Assembly: GCF_009765975.1 (NCBI RefSeq)
Contig: NZ_LMUJ01000092.1
Coordinates: 153,493-214,330 of the forward strand
Length of the DNA stretch: 60,838 nt
Source: Acidisphaera sp. S103
GTDB lineage: Bacteria > Pseudomonadota > Alphaproteobacteria > Acetobacterales > Acetobacteraceae
Direction: 5' to 3'
The notes below the pieces were generated by a model that did not search any database, was not told the DNA's origin, and was given only the letters and a program-made list of their open reading frames with translations. Positions 8,324 through 17,552 of this stretch are shown here, in pieces. Position 1 is the stretch's first letter. Every line of letters begins with the position of its first letter. Made by a program: the position numbers and the translations under genes.

Positions 8324-9748
8324 GTGATTGACATCTGGGACAGCCTGACACGCGGCCGGTCCGGGGTAATGTTGGCGATTGGCCTGGTACTTGCCATTGG
8401 CGTCACCATCCACATCCTGCTGCGCAAACGGGAGGTGGCCTCGGCGGTCGGCTGGATCGGGCTTGTCTGGTTCGCGCCGAACCTCGGGGCGATCGCGTAT
8501 TCGATGTTCGGCGTCAATCGGGTGCGCCGCCGCGCCCGCCGCCTCCGCCCGCGGGACAGCGATTCCGACGATCAGCCGGGGCCGCTGCCGTCGGCGGGCG
8601 ACGGCGGCCTTAATGCGCTGGGACGTGGGATCGGCCATATCACCGGTCGTCCCCTGTTGGCGGGAACCGTCGTGCAGGCTTACGAGAATGGCGACAACGC
8701 CTATCCCCCCATGCTGGCGGCCATCGCCGCGGCGAAGTCCAGCGTCGGTCTGTCATCGTACATATTCCAGGACGACCGCTGGGGCGGCCGCTTTATCGAG
8801 GCCCTGACCGAGGCCAAAGCCCGCGGCGTCCAGGTGCGCGTGCTGATCGACGGGATCGGCGGCGGCTGGCTGCGGTCGCCGGCCTATCATCAATTGTGCC
8901 GGCACGGCGTGACCGCCGCGCGCTTCATGCACTCATCGCTGCCCTGGCGGATGCCGTTCGTCAACCTGCGTACCCACAAGAAGATCCTGCTGGTGGATGG
9001 AACCATCGGCTTCACCGGCGGCATGAACATCGCCGACGACAACGTCATGGCCACCCAGCCGAAGATGCCGGTGCAGGACCTGCATTTCCGGATCGAAGGG
9101 CCGGTTGTCTCCCAACTTGCCGAGGCGTTCGCGGAAGACTGGGCCTTCGCCGCCGATGAGGACCTGACGGGCAATGCCTGGTCGCCGGAAATTGTTCCGA
9201 ACGATGGCGCGTTGGCGCGCGTCATCGATTCCGGCCCCGACGAGGACCTGGAGAAGGTCGAATTCGCGGTGCTTCAGGCGTTGGCCTGCGCGCGCGGCGA
9301 CATCGAGGTGATGACGCCGTATTTCCTGCCCGATGAGCGCCTGGTCACCGCGCTGGCACTGGCCGCGATGCGCGGCGTGGCCGTCGACCTTGTCATACCG
9401 GCGGAGAGCAACCACCGGCTGGTGGATTGGGCGGCTCGGGCGAATATCGGGCCCTTGTTGGACGCCGGCGTCCGCATCTGGCTGAGCCCGGCACCGTTCC
9501 ATCACGGCAAGATCATGGTCGTGGACAGGGAATGGTGTCTGATCGGCAGCAGCAATTGGGATATCCGTTCTTTCAGGCTGAATTTCGAGCTTTGCATGGA
9601 GGTTTACGACCACAACCTGGCGACGACGCTGACGGCCATCATGCGGCGCGCCCGCGGTCCCGCACTGACGCAGGCAGCTCTGGATGCCCGCCCGCTGCCC
9701 ATTCGCATCCGCGACGCCGGCGCACGTCTGATGCTGCCCTATCTGTGA
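8324..9748 (+). CDS. cls: cardiolipin synthase-type phospholipase D family protein
   Basis: A 474-residue membrane-anchored PLD-superfamily enzyme expected to condense two phosphatidylglycerols, or a related pair, to cardiolipin. Two N-terminal hydrophobic segments (about residues 14-55) precede two HKD motifs: HKKILLVDG with GFTGGMN at about residue 220, and HHGKIMVVD with GSSNWD at about residue 393. Length fits bacterial ClsA/ClsB. The start is a GTG (8324) with little Shine-Dalgarno character, so it is uncertain by a few codons. The EEP-family gene that follows is often a neighbour of cls. Confidence 0.85.
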   Translation: MIDIWDSLTRGRSGVMLAIGLVLAIGVTIHILLRKREVASAVGWIGLVWFAPNLGAIAYSMFGVNRVRRRARRLRPRDSDSDDQPGPLPSAGDGGLNALGRGIGHITGRPLLAGTVVQAYENGDNAYPPMLAAIAAAKSSVGLSSYIFQDDRWGGRFIEALTEAKARGVQVRVLIDGIGGGWLRSPAYHQLCRHGVTAARFMHSSLPWRMPFVNLRTHKKILLVDGTIGFTGGMNIADDNVMATQPKMPVQDLHFRIEGPVVSQLAEAFAEDWAFAADEDLTGNAWSPEIVPNDGALARVIDSGPDEDLEKVEFAVLQALACARGDIEVMTPYFLPDERLVTALALAAMRGVAVDLVIPAESNHRLVDWAARANIGPLLDAGVRIWLSPAPFHHGKIMVVDREWCLIGSSNWDIRSFRLNFELCMEVYDHNLATTLTAIMRRARGPALTQAALDARPLPIRIRDAGARLMLPYL

Positions 9749-9938
9749 CCGCACCCCGATCCCTAAAATCTCCGCCCACGGCTATTCAAGCCTCGCAATC
9801 CGGCCAGGAGGCCCCTATACGTGCGTTCCAGATCGCCATTTGGCGATGGTCGCTCCGAACATCCCTGTCGGCAAAAGGACAGCCATGCGAACCTCGTGGT
9901 TGTGCTAAGCCCTACGCCACGCCCATTTATCGAACGCA

Positions 9939-10589
9939 ATGATCAAACTCATCAGTTGGAACCTGCTCCGTCTGACCGGGGCCTCGCTTGACGACATCGT
10001 GCGGCTGATCCGGCGGGAGCAGCCCGATCTGCTCCTGATGCAGGAGGCGACGCGGGAAATGGACGGGCTGACCATGCAGGTCGGCGGTCAGTACCAGCGG
10101 AATCTTCTGCCGGGCCGCGTCCATGGCCTGGCGGTGTGGAGTCCAATCCCGCTGCAGAGCCTGCCGGTTGTGCTGCCGCTTCAGGCTGGGGCGATGTTCA
10201 ATCGCATTTGCCAAATCGTCGAAGTCGGCCCGGTCACGATCGCCAACGTCCATCTCTCGCATGGGCAAATCCTGAACCGCCGGCAACTTCGCCGGATCGC
10301 CGCTTGCCTGCCGTATCGTGCGGCCGTGGTGGGCGACTACAATCTGATCGGCCCTACATTTCTGCCCGGCTTCCGCGATGTCGGGCCCCGCGAACCAACG
10401 CATGTCGCGGGCAATGTGATCCCGTTGCGGATCGACCGGTGCCTGATACGAGGCATCGGGTGCCTGGAAGCCGGTACTTTGTTGCGGGAGGCGTCGGACC
10501 ATCGGCCGATCGTGGTGAGACTCAGCACCGGGGCGCATGCTGTCCCGGCGGAGGCACCGCCGGCGGTCGCACTGGGTATTGTCGCATAA
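9939..10589 (+). CDS. endonuclease/exonuclease/phosphatase (EEP) family protein
   Basis: A compact 216-residue EEP-fold hydrolase. The metal and catalytic motifs are in order: SWNLLR (residue about 6), the MQEATRE glutamate, NVHLSHG, the GDYN motif (about residue 129) and the terminal SDHRPIVV. There is no signal peptide, so it is likely cytoplasmic. The substrate could be nucleic acid or a phosphoester such as an inositol- or lipid-phosphate; sequence alone does not tell. A 190-bp gap separates it from cls on the same strand. Confidence 0.8.
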   Translation: MIKLISWNLLRLTGASLDDIVRLIRREQPDLLLMQEATREMDGLTMQVGGQYQRNLLPGRVHGLAVWSPIPLQSLPVVLPLQAGAMFNRICQIVEVGPVTIANVHLSHGQILNRRQLRRIAACLPYRAAVVGDYNLIGPTFLPGFRDVGPREPTHVAGNVIPLRIDRCLIRGIGCLEAGTLLREASDHRPIVVRLSTGAHAVPAEAPPAVALGIVA

Positions 10590-10691
10590 GCAGTCGGAAT
10601 TACTGGTGTACCGTTGCCGAAATCACGCATTCGTGCAACCCTCTATGCCGCCCGTTCCGGCGTCGCCATGGCCGAATTTGATCCTGGTCGC

Positions 10692-10846
10692 TGGTGATCG
10701 CCGGGATAAGTTCGGCCGATCACCAAGCGGTAGGGTTGACGTATCAGCCTCGTCATGGACCGGCGAGTGCGGCCGTCTGATCCAGCATCTTACCGTTTCG
10801 GGTGACCAGAGTGGCGCGAGAGCCACGACGACTCCATAGAGTCGTC
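10692..10846. other. set of three perfect stem-loops in the 10590-10874 gap
   Basis: TGGTGATCG (10692-10700) pairs with CGATCACCA (10717-10725); GTGGC (10811-10815) pairs with GCCAC (10822-10826); GACGACTC (10827-10834) pairs with GAGTCGTC (10839-10846). The last two stems abut. None is followed by a clear T-tract on either strand, so I do not call an intrinsic terminator; they lie between converging genes and could still protect or end the two transcripts. Confidence 0.4.
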
Positions 10847-10874
10847 CTCAATCGCGATTGGTATCCAGCACGTC

Positions 10875-11333
10875 CTACTTCGATGTCTGCTTATGGGCCG
10901 CGCCGTGATTGCCATAGTGGCGGAACATCGCATCGGCGGCTTTCTTCTGATCGTCCGACATCGTGTTGTACAAAGCCTGGAATGAGGTCGCCAGGTTCTC
11001 GACGCCCTGCGCCCGGGCCTGCTCGATCTGTGCGAAGTTCGTCATGTTGTCGGGCGCCGTCATGGTCGCGAGCGACTCAGACCGCTTTTTGTAGGCTTCA
11101 TCGGTCGACGTCACGTTGGTCCGCATCACCTGTGCGAACGCATTCCACGCCGTTTCCTGTTCCGAGGTGATCTTCAACTGTTGATGCATTCGTGTGATCC
11201 GCTGATCCACCCGCGCTTCAACCGTCGCGGTACCGGCGGCTTTCGGCGCCGGGGGCGTAACCGCCCCAGCCGGTTGCGCGAGCACCGGCCCAGCCACCAA
11301 CAGCGCGACAACAAGCATGGCAAATGTCTTCAC
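10875..11333 (-). CDS. Spy/CpxP-like (LTxxQ) periplasmic protein
   Basis: About 152 residues with a signal peptide (KTFAMLVVALLVAGPVLAQ) and a helical mature part rich in Gln, Ala and Met. The repeats ITSEQETAWNAF and MSDDQKKAADAMF match the LTxxQ motif of the Spy/CpxP family of periplasmic chaperones and stress sensors. I chose the GTG at 11333 because AAGGGA lies 5-6 bases before it; an ATG at 11348 is also in frame, adding five residues. The role is inferred from the family: binding of misfolded envelope proteins. Confidence 0.75.
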   Translation of the reverse strand: MKTFAMLVVALLVAGPVLAQPAGAVTPPAPKAAGTATVEARVDQRITRMHQQLKITSEQETAWNAFAQVMRTNVTSTDEAYKKRSESLATMTAPDNMTNFAQIEQARAQGVENLATSFQALYNTMSDDQKKAADAMFRHYGNHGAAHKQTSK

Positions 11334-11556
11334 GGGGGTTCCCTTCATTGTCCGTTCACGGGAAATGGAGCGGCATGGCCTTCGTTCCAGGTAGCGCCGG
11401 ATTTGTTGAGGGGAAATCGACTTATTTGTTACGAACTGTATCGACAAATCGTCGCCGTGACCACTCTGGTCAAGATATGACAAACCGGGTACAGAATCAT
11501 TCCCGCCCAGGCTTGTTCGTTATGGCCGAAAATCGTGACGAGGAGACACCATCCGG

Positions 11557-13098
11557 ATGAACGGCGCCGAAAGCCTTGTGCATTCGCTGTTGAAAAGCGG
11601 TGTGACGACCTGCTTCTCCAACCCCGGGACGTCGGAAATGCATTTCGTCGCGGCACTCGACCGCGTTCCCGGCATGCATTGTGTGCTCGGGCTGTTCGAG
11701 GGTGTGGTGACCGGCGCCGCCGATGGTTACGCACGTATGGCCGGCAAGCCGGCCGCGACACTGCTGCACTGCGGTCCAGGCCTCGCCAACGGTCTGGCCA
11801 ATCTGCACAACGCACGGCGCGCCGCCACCCCGATCGTTAATATCGTCGGCGACCAGGCGACATATCACCGGCCGTTGGATTCACCGCTGACCGCGGATAC
11901 CGAAGGCTGGGCACGCGGTGTGTCCGGCTGGGTGCGCACCTCGATGGACGTTCGCACGGTCGGGGCCGATGCCGCCGCCGCCGTGCAGGCGTCGATGATG
12001 GCGCCCGGCCAGATCGCCACGCTGATCCTGCCATCGGACACGTCCTGGAACGACGGCGGCATCGTCGCCGAGGCCTTGCCGGTGCTGCCCACGTCGCCGG
12101 CTTCTCCCAATCAGATCGAGGAAGCGGCGACCATTCTGCACCGCGGCGGCGCCGGCGTGGTCCTGCTGCTGGGCGGCGTCGCGCTGCACGAGGAAGGGCT
12201 GGCGCTGGCTCACCGTATCCAGGCCGCCACCGGTTGCCGCGTCGTCGCGCAAGGCTCCAACGCCCGCATGGCGCGCGGCCAAGGCCGCTTGTCGGTGGAG
12301 CGCGTTCCCTATGTGGTCGACGCCGCCGTCAAGGCGATGGCGGGAACGCAGCACCTGATCCTCGCCGGGTCCCGCAAGCCGGTCACGTTCTTCGCCTATC
12401 CGAACAAGCCACAGACCTCGATCCCGCAGGACGCGGGCATCCATATCCTGTCGCGTCCGGAACAAGATGTGGTCGAATCGCTGGCACGTCTGGCCGATGC
12501 ACTGGGATGCAAGAAGGTGGCACCACCGGACAACGGCAGCCGCCCTGAAACCGGCCGCGGCGCGCTGACGCCGGAAGCCGTCGCGGCCACCGTCGGCGCG
12601 CTGATGCCGGAGCATGCGGTCATCGCCGACGAGTCGGTTAGTTTCGGCCGTGGTTTCTTCGCCAACACCAAGGCCGCCCCGCCGCATGACTGGCTGAACG
12701 TGACCGGCGGGGCGATCGGCGGTGGCATGCCGATGGCTACCGGAGCAGCGATCGGCGCGCCCGGCCGGCGGGTTATCAACCTGCAAGCCGACGGGTCAGC
12801 GATGTACACCGTGCAGGCGCTGTGGACCCAGGCGCGGGAGAAACTCGACATCACCACCGTTCTTCTCTCGAACCGGAAATATCAAATCCTCCTCGGAGAA
12901 CTCGCGAACGTGGGCGCGAACCCAGGTCGTACCGCACTCGACATGATGGACATTGGCAATCCCGACATCAACTGGCCGAATCTGGCCGGTTCGTTGGGGG
13001 TGGAGGCCGCCCGCACGGACACTGCGGAAGGCTTCGCCGATCTTCTTACCCATTCCCTGAAGCGGTCCGGGCCGTTCCTGATCGAGCTGCTGATTTGA
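11557..13098 (+). CDS. thiamine-diphosphate enzyme, acetolactate synthase large-subunit-like
   Basis: A 513-residue ThDP-dependent enzyme with the usual Pyr domain, central domain and PP domain. The catalytic glutamate is in LGLFEGVV (about residue 48), and the ThDP/Mg site is in the ADGSAMYT segment with NRKYQIL about 27 residues later. It is shorter than housekeeping IlvB (about 560-590), and no ilvN regulatory-subunit gene lies beside it, so it is probably a paralogue acting on another 2-keto acid. Benzoylformate- or phosphonopyruvate-decarboxylase-like activity cannot be excluded. AGGAG at 11540-11544 precedes the ATG. Confidence 0.8.
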   Translation: MNGAESLVHSLLKSGVTTCFSNPGTSEMHFVAALDRVPGMHCVLGLFEGVVTGAADGYARMAGKPAATLLHCGPGLANGLANLHNARRAATPIVNIVGDQATYHRPLDSPLTADTEGWARGVSGWVRTSMDVRTVGADAAAAVQASMMAPGQIATLILPSDTSWNDGGIVAEALPVLPTSPASPNQIEEAATILHRGGAGVVLLLGGVALHEEGLALAHRIQAATGCRVVAQGSNARMARGQGRLSVERVPYVVDAAVKAMAGTQHLILAGSRKPVTFFAYPNKPQTSIPQDAGIHILSRPEQDVVESLARLADALGCKKVAPPDNGSRPETGRGALTPEAVAATVGALMPEHAVIADESVSFGRGFFANTKAAPPHDWLNVTGGAIGGGMPMATGAAIGAPGRRVINLQADGSAMYTVQALWTQAREKLDITTVLLSNRKYQILLGELANVGANPGRTALDMMDIGNPDINWPNLAGSLGVEAARTDTAEGFADLLTHSLKRSGPFLIELLI

Positions 13099-13127
13099 AC
13101 GTCCCACAGCCGTTACAGAGAAGAATT

Positions 13128-13158
13128 GGCTACGGTCACTCCTAGCTTGACCGTAGCC
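13128..13158. promoter_or_regulatory. perfect 11-bp inverted repeat upstream of the BrnA-like gene
   Basis: GGCTACGGTCA (13128-13138) and TGACCGTAGCC (13148-13158) form a perfect dyad with a 9-base centre. It is 30 bp after the ThDP gene and 105 bp before the BrnA-like gene. With no T-tract it is a poor intrinsic terminator, so a protein-binding operator is equally likely. A second short palindrome, GTTGGCCAAC, lies at 13198-13207. Confidence 0.45.
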
Positions 13159-13262
13159 ACAAACGTGCGTACATCCAAGCCAGCTAGCTTACAAGTTGTT
13201 GGCCAACACGTTCAACCGATCTTGGAACCAACCAAGTTCGACCTGATGGGAGGAATACAAAC

Positions 13263-13628
13263 ATGGCAAAGGCAAGCCGCGGCGCGAACGGGCAATCCAA
13301 ATCACGCCAAGCGCCCACCGTGAACGCCCGGTCTCGTACCAAGCCGGCCAAGGCATCGGCGCCAGCCCACGCGGCGGCCGAACCGGCCCGAGCGGGTTGG
13401 GCGACCGATCTGGTGTTCGACGTGCGGGAACCAAAGCTGGCCGTCAGCTTGCGACTGGATGCGGACGTGCTCCGCTTCTTTCGCGGCTTCGGCGGCGGTT
13501 ACCAGACCCGGATCAATGAAGTGCTGAAAGCGTTCATGCAAGCGAGAGGCGGTGTTGAAGCCGTCAGTCACGCCGGCGCCAGGGCATCCCGTGCCTCGGT
13601 CAGTAACGGCAAGCGCGCGGCACGCTGA
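13263..13628 (+). CDS. orphan BrnA antitoxin-like protein
   Basis: A 121-residue basic protein. Residues about 55-95 hold the BrnA-type ribbon-helix-helix region, VSLRLDADVLRFFRG then YQTRINEVLKAFM. The N-terminal 40 residues and the C-terminal tail are Lys/Arg/Ala-rich and probably disordered. In BrnTA systems the BrnT ribonuclease gene lies just upstream of brnA; here no brnT is visible, the upstream neighbour being the ThDP enzyme. GGGAGGAA at 13249-13256 supports the ATG at 13263. It may be a free-standing DNA-binding regulator rather than an antitoxin. Confidence 0.65.
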   Translation: MAKASRGANGQSKSRQAPTVNARSRTKPAKASAPAHAAAEPARAGWATDLVFDVREPKLAVSLRLDADVLRFFRGFGGGYQTRINEVLKAFMQARGGVEAVSHAGARASRASVSNGKRAAR

Positions 13629-13634
13629 AACGCC

Positions 13635-13661
13635 AAAAAGACACCGGGAAGCCCCGGTGTC
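13635..13661 (-). terminator. intrinsic terminator for the 13685-13966 gene
   Basis: GACACCGGG (13640-13648) pairs with CCCGGTGTC (13653-13661) around a 4-base loop. Read on the minus strand, the stem is followed by a run of five T (complement of AAAAA at 13635-13639). It lies between the ends of two converging genes and ends the leftward one. Confidence 0.7.
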
Positions 13662-13684
13662 CCGATCGGTCGAGAACCCTCGTA

Positions 13685-13966
13685 TCAGTCACCCGGTTGG
13701 ATATCCGGCAACGGCCGCATTTGTTCGGCGATCCCGGTCCGCGGGGCGAATTCCTGTCCCTTTTGCCATTTGGTTCGGCCAGTCTTGAACCAAGCGAGCG
13801 TCTCGGCATCGATATCGGTCGTCCGGCGCGGCGACGGCCAGTCACGCATGTCCTGCACGCTGTCCGAACCGAACCGCGGCCTCGCCGGGTCGCCGCCGAC
13901 ATAAGTTTCCAGCAGGTTCTCATCATCGAGGGCGTCGGCGTCCTCATCCGGTTCATCTGAAATCAT
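13685..13966 (-). CDS. small acidic protein of unknown function
   Basis: A 93-residue protein. The N-terminal 30 residues are very acidic (DEPDEDADALDDENLL). The central stretch DIDAETLAWFKTGRTKWQ resembles, distantly, the DADVLxxFRxxGxGWQ segment of BrnA-type proteins. I do not recognise a family with confidence. It converges on the BrnA-like gene and has its own intrinsic terminator, which supports it being expressed. Confidence 0.55.
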   Translation of the reverse strand: MISDEPDEDADALDDENLLETYVGGDPARPRFGSDSVQDMRDWPSPRRTTDIDAETLAWFKTGRTKWQKGQEFAPRTGIAEQMRPLPDIQPGD

Positions 13967-14086
13967 CGTCGATCGATACGGTTTGCTATGACTGAAAGGC
14001 TGAAATAGTCCTGAAAAAACACCTTGGAACCTGCCTGCCCATAAACCCGGTGAGGACGCCGGAGCACACCCTATCCGACATTGGTT

Positions 14087-14143
14087 AAAAAAAGACTAAC
14101 GACCGCCGGCTTGGTGAATAACGTCGCGTGCGGCGGCGGTCGT
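14087..14143 (-). terminator. intrinsic terminator downstream of hpnH
   Basis: Read on the minus strand, ACGACCGCCG (complement of 14134-14143) pairs with CGGCGGTCGT (complement of 14099-14108) and is followed within 5 bases by seven T (complement of 14087-14093). The loop is long (25 bases). It lies 34 bp beyond the hpnH stop. Confidence 0.65.
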
Positions 14144-14176
14144 CCTTTATGAGCAGGTGGCGGCAGGGGCCAAACC

Positions 14177-15337
14177 TCAATCAGCCGCGTCAGCCACTTC
14201 CTCGGTCGGCTTTTTACCGGCGCGGATGCGCTTCAATGCCGTCTCGACATGCTTGCCGAACACGTATTCCGCCGGCCGCTGTCTTGCCAGCGACACGTCC
14301 GGCGCCATCGGCCCCTCGGTGCGGATGCCGCGCATGACTTGCGCCGCGGCGCGCCAGGGCTTGCGGACGGTTTCAGCGACCGCGCTTGCCTCGTAGCCGG
14401 AATGCACCATGCAGTCGGCGCATTTTTCGTAATTGCCGGTGCCGTACTTGTCCCAGTCGGTGGTTTCCATCAGTTCCTTAAACGTCTTGGCATAGCCCTC
14501 GCCCAGCAGGTAGCAGGGGCGCTGCCAACCGAAATAGGTGCGGCACGGGTTGCCCCACGGCGTGCAGTGGAACGTCTGGTTGCCGGCGAGGAAATCCAGG
14601 AACATCGATGATTGGTTGAACGACCACTTTTTCTTCCACGTCCCCTTCCCTTGCCGGCGGAAAATGCCGCGGAACAATTCCTTGGTTTTCGACCGGTTCA
14701 GGAAGTGCTGCTGGTCCGGCGCCCGTTCGTAAGCGTAGCCGGGGGAGACGGAGATACCATCGACGCCCATCGCCATCACGTCGTCGAAGAACGTCGCGAC
14801 CTTTTCGGGTTCGGCGTTGTTGAACAGCGTCGCGTTGATGATGGTGCGGAAGCCGCGCCGTTTCGACTCCCCGATCGCAGCCACCGCGCGATCGAACACG
14901 CCCTCCTGGCAGACCGAGATGTCGTGTTCCCGCTTGCCGCCATCCAGATGCACCGACCAGGAGAACCACTTGGACGGCTTGAACAGGTCCATCTTCTTTT
15001 CGAGCAGCAGCGCATTCGTACAGACGATCACGAACTTCTTGCGCGCGATCGCACCTTGCACGATCTGGTCGATTTCCTTGTGCAGCAGCGGTTCGCCGCC
15101 GGCGATCACCACCACGGGGGCGCCGCATTCGTCGACCGCCTCCATGCACTCGGCCACCGACAGGCGCTGATTCAGGATCTCGGCCGGGTAGTCGATCTTG
15201 CCGCAGCCGGCGCAGGCCAGGTTGCAGCGGAACAGCGGCTCCAGCATCAGCACCAGCGGGTAGCGCTTGCGGCCCAGCACATGCTGCTTAACGACGTAGG
15301 CGCCGACACGGATCGCCTGGTTCAACGGAACGGTCAT
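14177..15337 (-). CDS. hpnH: adenosyl-hopene transferase (radical SAM)
   Basis: The 386-residue radical SAM enzyme attaches the 5'-deoxyadenosyl group to hopene, giving adenosylhopane, the first committed step to side-chain-extended hopanoids. The [4Fe-4S] cysteines are in CNLACAGC (CxxxCxxC, residues about 35-42), followed by the SAM-contact AGGEPLLH. A C-terminal region with CTPWG and CADCMVH supplies further cysteines as in HpnH homologues. It is 14 bp downstream of ispH on the same strand, so the two are likely cotranscribed. A terminator follows it. Confidence 0.93.
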   Translation of the reverse strand: MTVPLNQAIRVGAYVVKQHVLGRKRYPLVLMLEPLFRCNLACAGCGKIDYPAEILNQRLSVAECMEAVDECGAPVVVIAGGEPLLHKEIDQIVQGAIARKKFVIVCTNALLLEKKMDLFKPSKWFSWSVHLDGGKREHDISVCQEGVFDRAVAAIGESKRRGFRTIINATLFNNAEPEKVATFFDDVMAMGVDGISVSPGYAYERAPDQQHFLNRSKTKELFRGIFRRQGKGTWKKKWSFNQSSMFLDFLAGNQTFHCTPWGNPCRTYFGWQRPCYLLGEGYAKTFKELMETTDWDKYGTGNYEKCADCMVHSGYEASAVAETVRKPWRAAAQVMRGIRTEGPMAPDVSLARQRPAEYVFGKHVETALKRIRAGKKPTEEVADAAD

Positions 15338-15351
15338 AGTCTGTCTTTTCC

Positions 15352-16281
15352 TTATGCGTCGACGAGTTGCGCGGGGAAGCGGAACCGGACGTCCTCGGCC
15401 ACCCCATCTTGGGTGGAGATTTCGATGTCACCGAACTGGCGGAGTCCAGCCAGCACGCCTTGCACCAGGGTCTCCGGCGCGGAGGCACCCGCGGTCACCC
15501 CGACCGAGGTAATGCCTGTAAACCATTCGGCCCGCAGCGCATCCGCATCGTCTATAAGGTATGAGGGCTTGCCGAGTTCCTGGCCGATCTCACGCAAACG
15601 GTTGGAATTGGAAGAATTGCGTGATCCTACCACCAAGATCATGTCGACTGCGCTGGCCAGGTCGCGCACGGCCTGCTGGCGATTCTGCGTGGCATAGCAG
15701 ATGTCGCGCACGTCGGGGCCGACGATGGTGGGGAAGCGCTTGATCAGCGCCTGGATGATGCCGCGTGTGTCGTCCACCGACAGCGTCGTCTGGGTGATAT
15801 AGGCCAGCTTGTCGGGGTCCTTGACCGTCAGCAGGTCCACGTCCTCGACCGTCTGCACCAGGTGCACCTTGGCCGGCACCTGGCCGATAGTGCCCTCGAC
15901 CTCGGCGTGCCCGGCGTGGCCGACCAACACGATTTCGCGGTCCTGGCGGGCGTAGCGGCGGCCTTCATTGTGGACCTTGGCGACCAGGGGACAAGTGGCG
16001 TCGATCACCGGCAGACCGCGTTCGGCGGCTGCTTCCTCGACCCGCTTGGCGACGCCGTGGGCGGAGAACACCGTCATCGAGCCGGCCGGGATCTCATCCA
16101 GTTCGTCGACGAACACCGCGCCGCGGGTGCGCAGGTCCTCGACAACGTGTCGGTTGTGCACGATTTCGTGACGGACATAAATCGGCGGGCCGTATTTCTT
16201 CAGCGCGCGTTCGACGATCTCGATGGCCCGCTCCACACCGGCGCAGAAGCCGCGGGGCTGGGCGAGGACGACGCGAATCAT
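15352..16281 (-). CDS. ispH: 4-hydroxy-3-methylbut-2-enyl diphosphate reductase
   Basis: The 309-residue Fe-S enzyme reduces HMBPP to IPP and DMAPP, the last step of the MEP pathway. The three cluster cysteines are in RGFCAGV (residue about 12), DATCPLV (about 96) and the CYATQNRQ region (about 190-200). The active-site segments HEIVHN and [10 protein letters not shown] are present. The frame extends upstream to 16350, but [13 protein letters not shown] at 16281 is the usual family N-terminus. It pairs functionally with dxs and ispA nearby. Confidence 0.95.
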   Translation of the reverse strand: MIRVVLAQPRGFCAGVERAIEIVERALKKYGPPIYVRHEIVHNRHVVEDLRTRGAVFVDELDEIPAGSMTVFSAHGVAKRVEEAAAERGLPVIDATCPLVAKVHNEGRRYARQDREIVLVGHAGHAEVEGTIGQVPAKVHLVQTVEDVDLLTVKDPDKLAYITQTTLSVDDTRGIIQALIKRFPTIVGPDVRDICYATQNRQQAVRDLASAVDMILVVGSRNSSNSNRLREIGQELGKPSYLIDDADALRAEWFTGITSVGVTAGASAPETLVQGVLAGLRQFGDIEISTQDGVAEDVRFRFPAQLVDA

Positions 16282-16603
16282 GCAGACAGTCTCCGAAGTG
16301 ATACCGGACCTTGGAGGTCGGGATATGGCAGGTCGGGCGTTTTGCCGCAACGCCGCATAAAGACCGGAAATGTGGCAAAACGCGGCATCGGGTCATCCAT
16401 TCATCGTCACATAGGGTTGCATGTCCGGGTCCGCCATGGCTTGTGCGGAATGGTTTTGCCGACATGCTTGAGGCGGCGGCCTTCGCAGGTGGTGTGGCGT
16501 GGCAAATTGGCAACTATTTCCGTGATCGCACGTGCGTGAGCATGTGCAACATCGCCTGACGTGTTACTTATAGAAAGATTGGCTCCCGTTTCGTGGAGTC
16601 GCT
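16282..16603. other. divergent promoter region of ispH and ispA
   Basis: No credible gene in these 322 bases. The main feature is a perfect 10-bp inverted repeat, GCGTTTTGCC (16337-16346) and GGCAAAACGC (16374-16383), about 55-100 bp upstream of the ispH start; it could be an operator or a leader hairpin. The ispA-proximal end (16500-16600) is AT-richer and includes GTGGAG at 16594-16598. Confidence 0.5.
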
Positions 16604-17533
16604 TTGGTCACGAGGCTGCGTGTGGCGTCCGACGGTTCTATCTCCCCAATCGATCTTCCGAAAGAAATGGCTCGTGTCGCGAGTACCGTGGAACAGGCGC
16701 TGGATATCCTGCTGCCGCCGGTGGAAGGCGCGGAAGGCCGGCTGGCCGAGTCGATGCGCTATGCCACACTGGGCGGCGGCAAGCGCCTGCGGGCGTTCCT
16801 GGTGATGGAAAGCGCCGCACTGTTCAGCGTGAACGAGACCTGCGCCGCCCGCGTGGCTGCCTCGGTGGAGATGATGCACGCCTATTCGCTGGTGCATGAC
16901 GATCTGCCGGCGATGGACGACGATGACCTGCGGCGTGGCAAACCGAGCACACACAAAGCGTTTGATGAGGCGACGGCGATCCTTGCCGGCGACGCATTGC
17001 AGTGCCGCGCGTTCGAGATACTGGGCGAGCACGACACGCATTCCGACCCCCAGGCGCGCTGCGAACTGGTCATGGCGCTGGGGGCCGCGGCGGGGGCTCG
17101 CGGCATGGCGGGCGGACAGATGATCGACATGGTGGCGGAAGGACAGGTGTTGGACGGGCCGGCGGTAACGCGGTTGCAAGCGCTCAAAACCGGTCGGCTT
17201 ATCCAATACAGCGCCGAGGCGGGCGCTATTCTCGGTCGGGCCACGTCACAACAGCGCCATCTTCTTGCGGCGTATGGGCGTGATCTTGGCGCGGCGTTCC
17301 AGATCGCCGACGACGTACTGGACGTGGAAGGAGACGCGGCGGAGATCGGAAAGACAGCCGGCAAGGACGAAGCTGCCGGCAAGGCGACCATGGTAGCGGT
17401 TTTGGGATTGGAACTGGCCCGTTCCCATGCCGATATGCTGTCGCGGCAGGCGGCGGCCCATTTGGATGGTTTCGGGCACCGCGCAGCGAATCTGCGGGCA
17501 TTGGCCGCTTTCGTGGTGGCTCGACGTAGCTAA
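16604..17533 (+). CDS. ispA: farnesyl/geranylgeranyl diphosphate synthase
   Basis: A 309-residue trans-prenyltransferase that elongates DMAPP with IPP, here presumably to farnesyl diphosphate for squalene and hopanoids. The first aspartate-rich motif is [14 protein letters not shown], the second DDVLD followed by [12 protein letters not shown]. The GGGKRLRA isoprenyl-binding segment is present. I keep the TTG start at 16604 because GGAG at 16595-16598 is well spaced; in-frame GTG 16622 and ATG 16667 are alternatives. It precedes dxs by 19 bp. Confidence 0.9.
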   Translation: MVTRLRVASDGSISPIDLPKEMARVASTVEQALDILLPPVEGAEGRLAESMRYATLGGGKRLRAFLVMESAALFSVNETCAARVAASVEMMHAYSLVHDDLPAMDDDDLRRGKPSTHKAFDEATAILAGDALQCRAFEILGEHDTHSDPQARCELVMALGAAAGARGMAGGQMIDMVAEGQVLDGPAVTRLQALKTGRLIQYSAEAGAILGRATSQQRHLLAAYGRDLGAAFQIADDVLDVEGDAAEIGKTAGKDEAAGKATMVAVLGLELARSHADMLSRQAAAHLDGFGHRAANLRALAAFVVARRS

Positions 17534-17552
17534 AGCGAGGACAGGAGATTTG

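Noticed and set aside
16094-16513. 139-codon minus-strand frame across the ispH start
   Set aside because: Overlaps ispH in another frame and has no protein features; likely chance.
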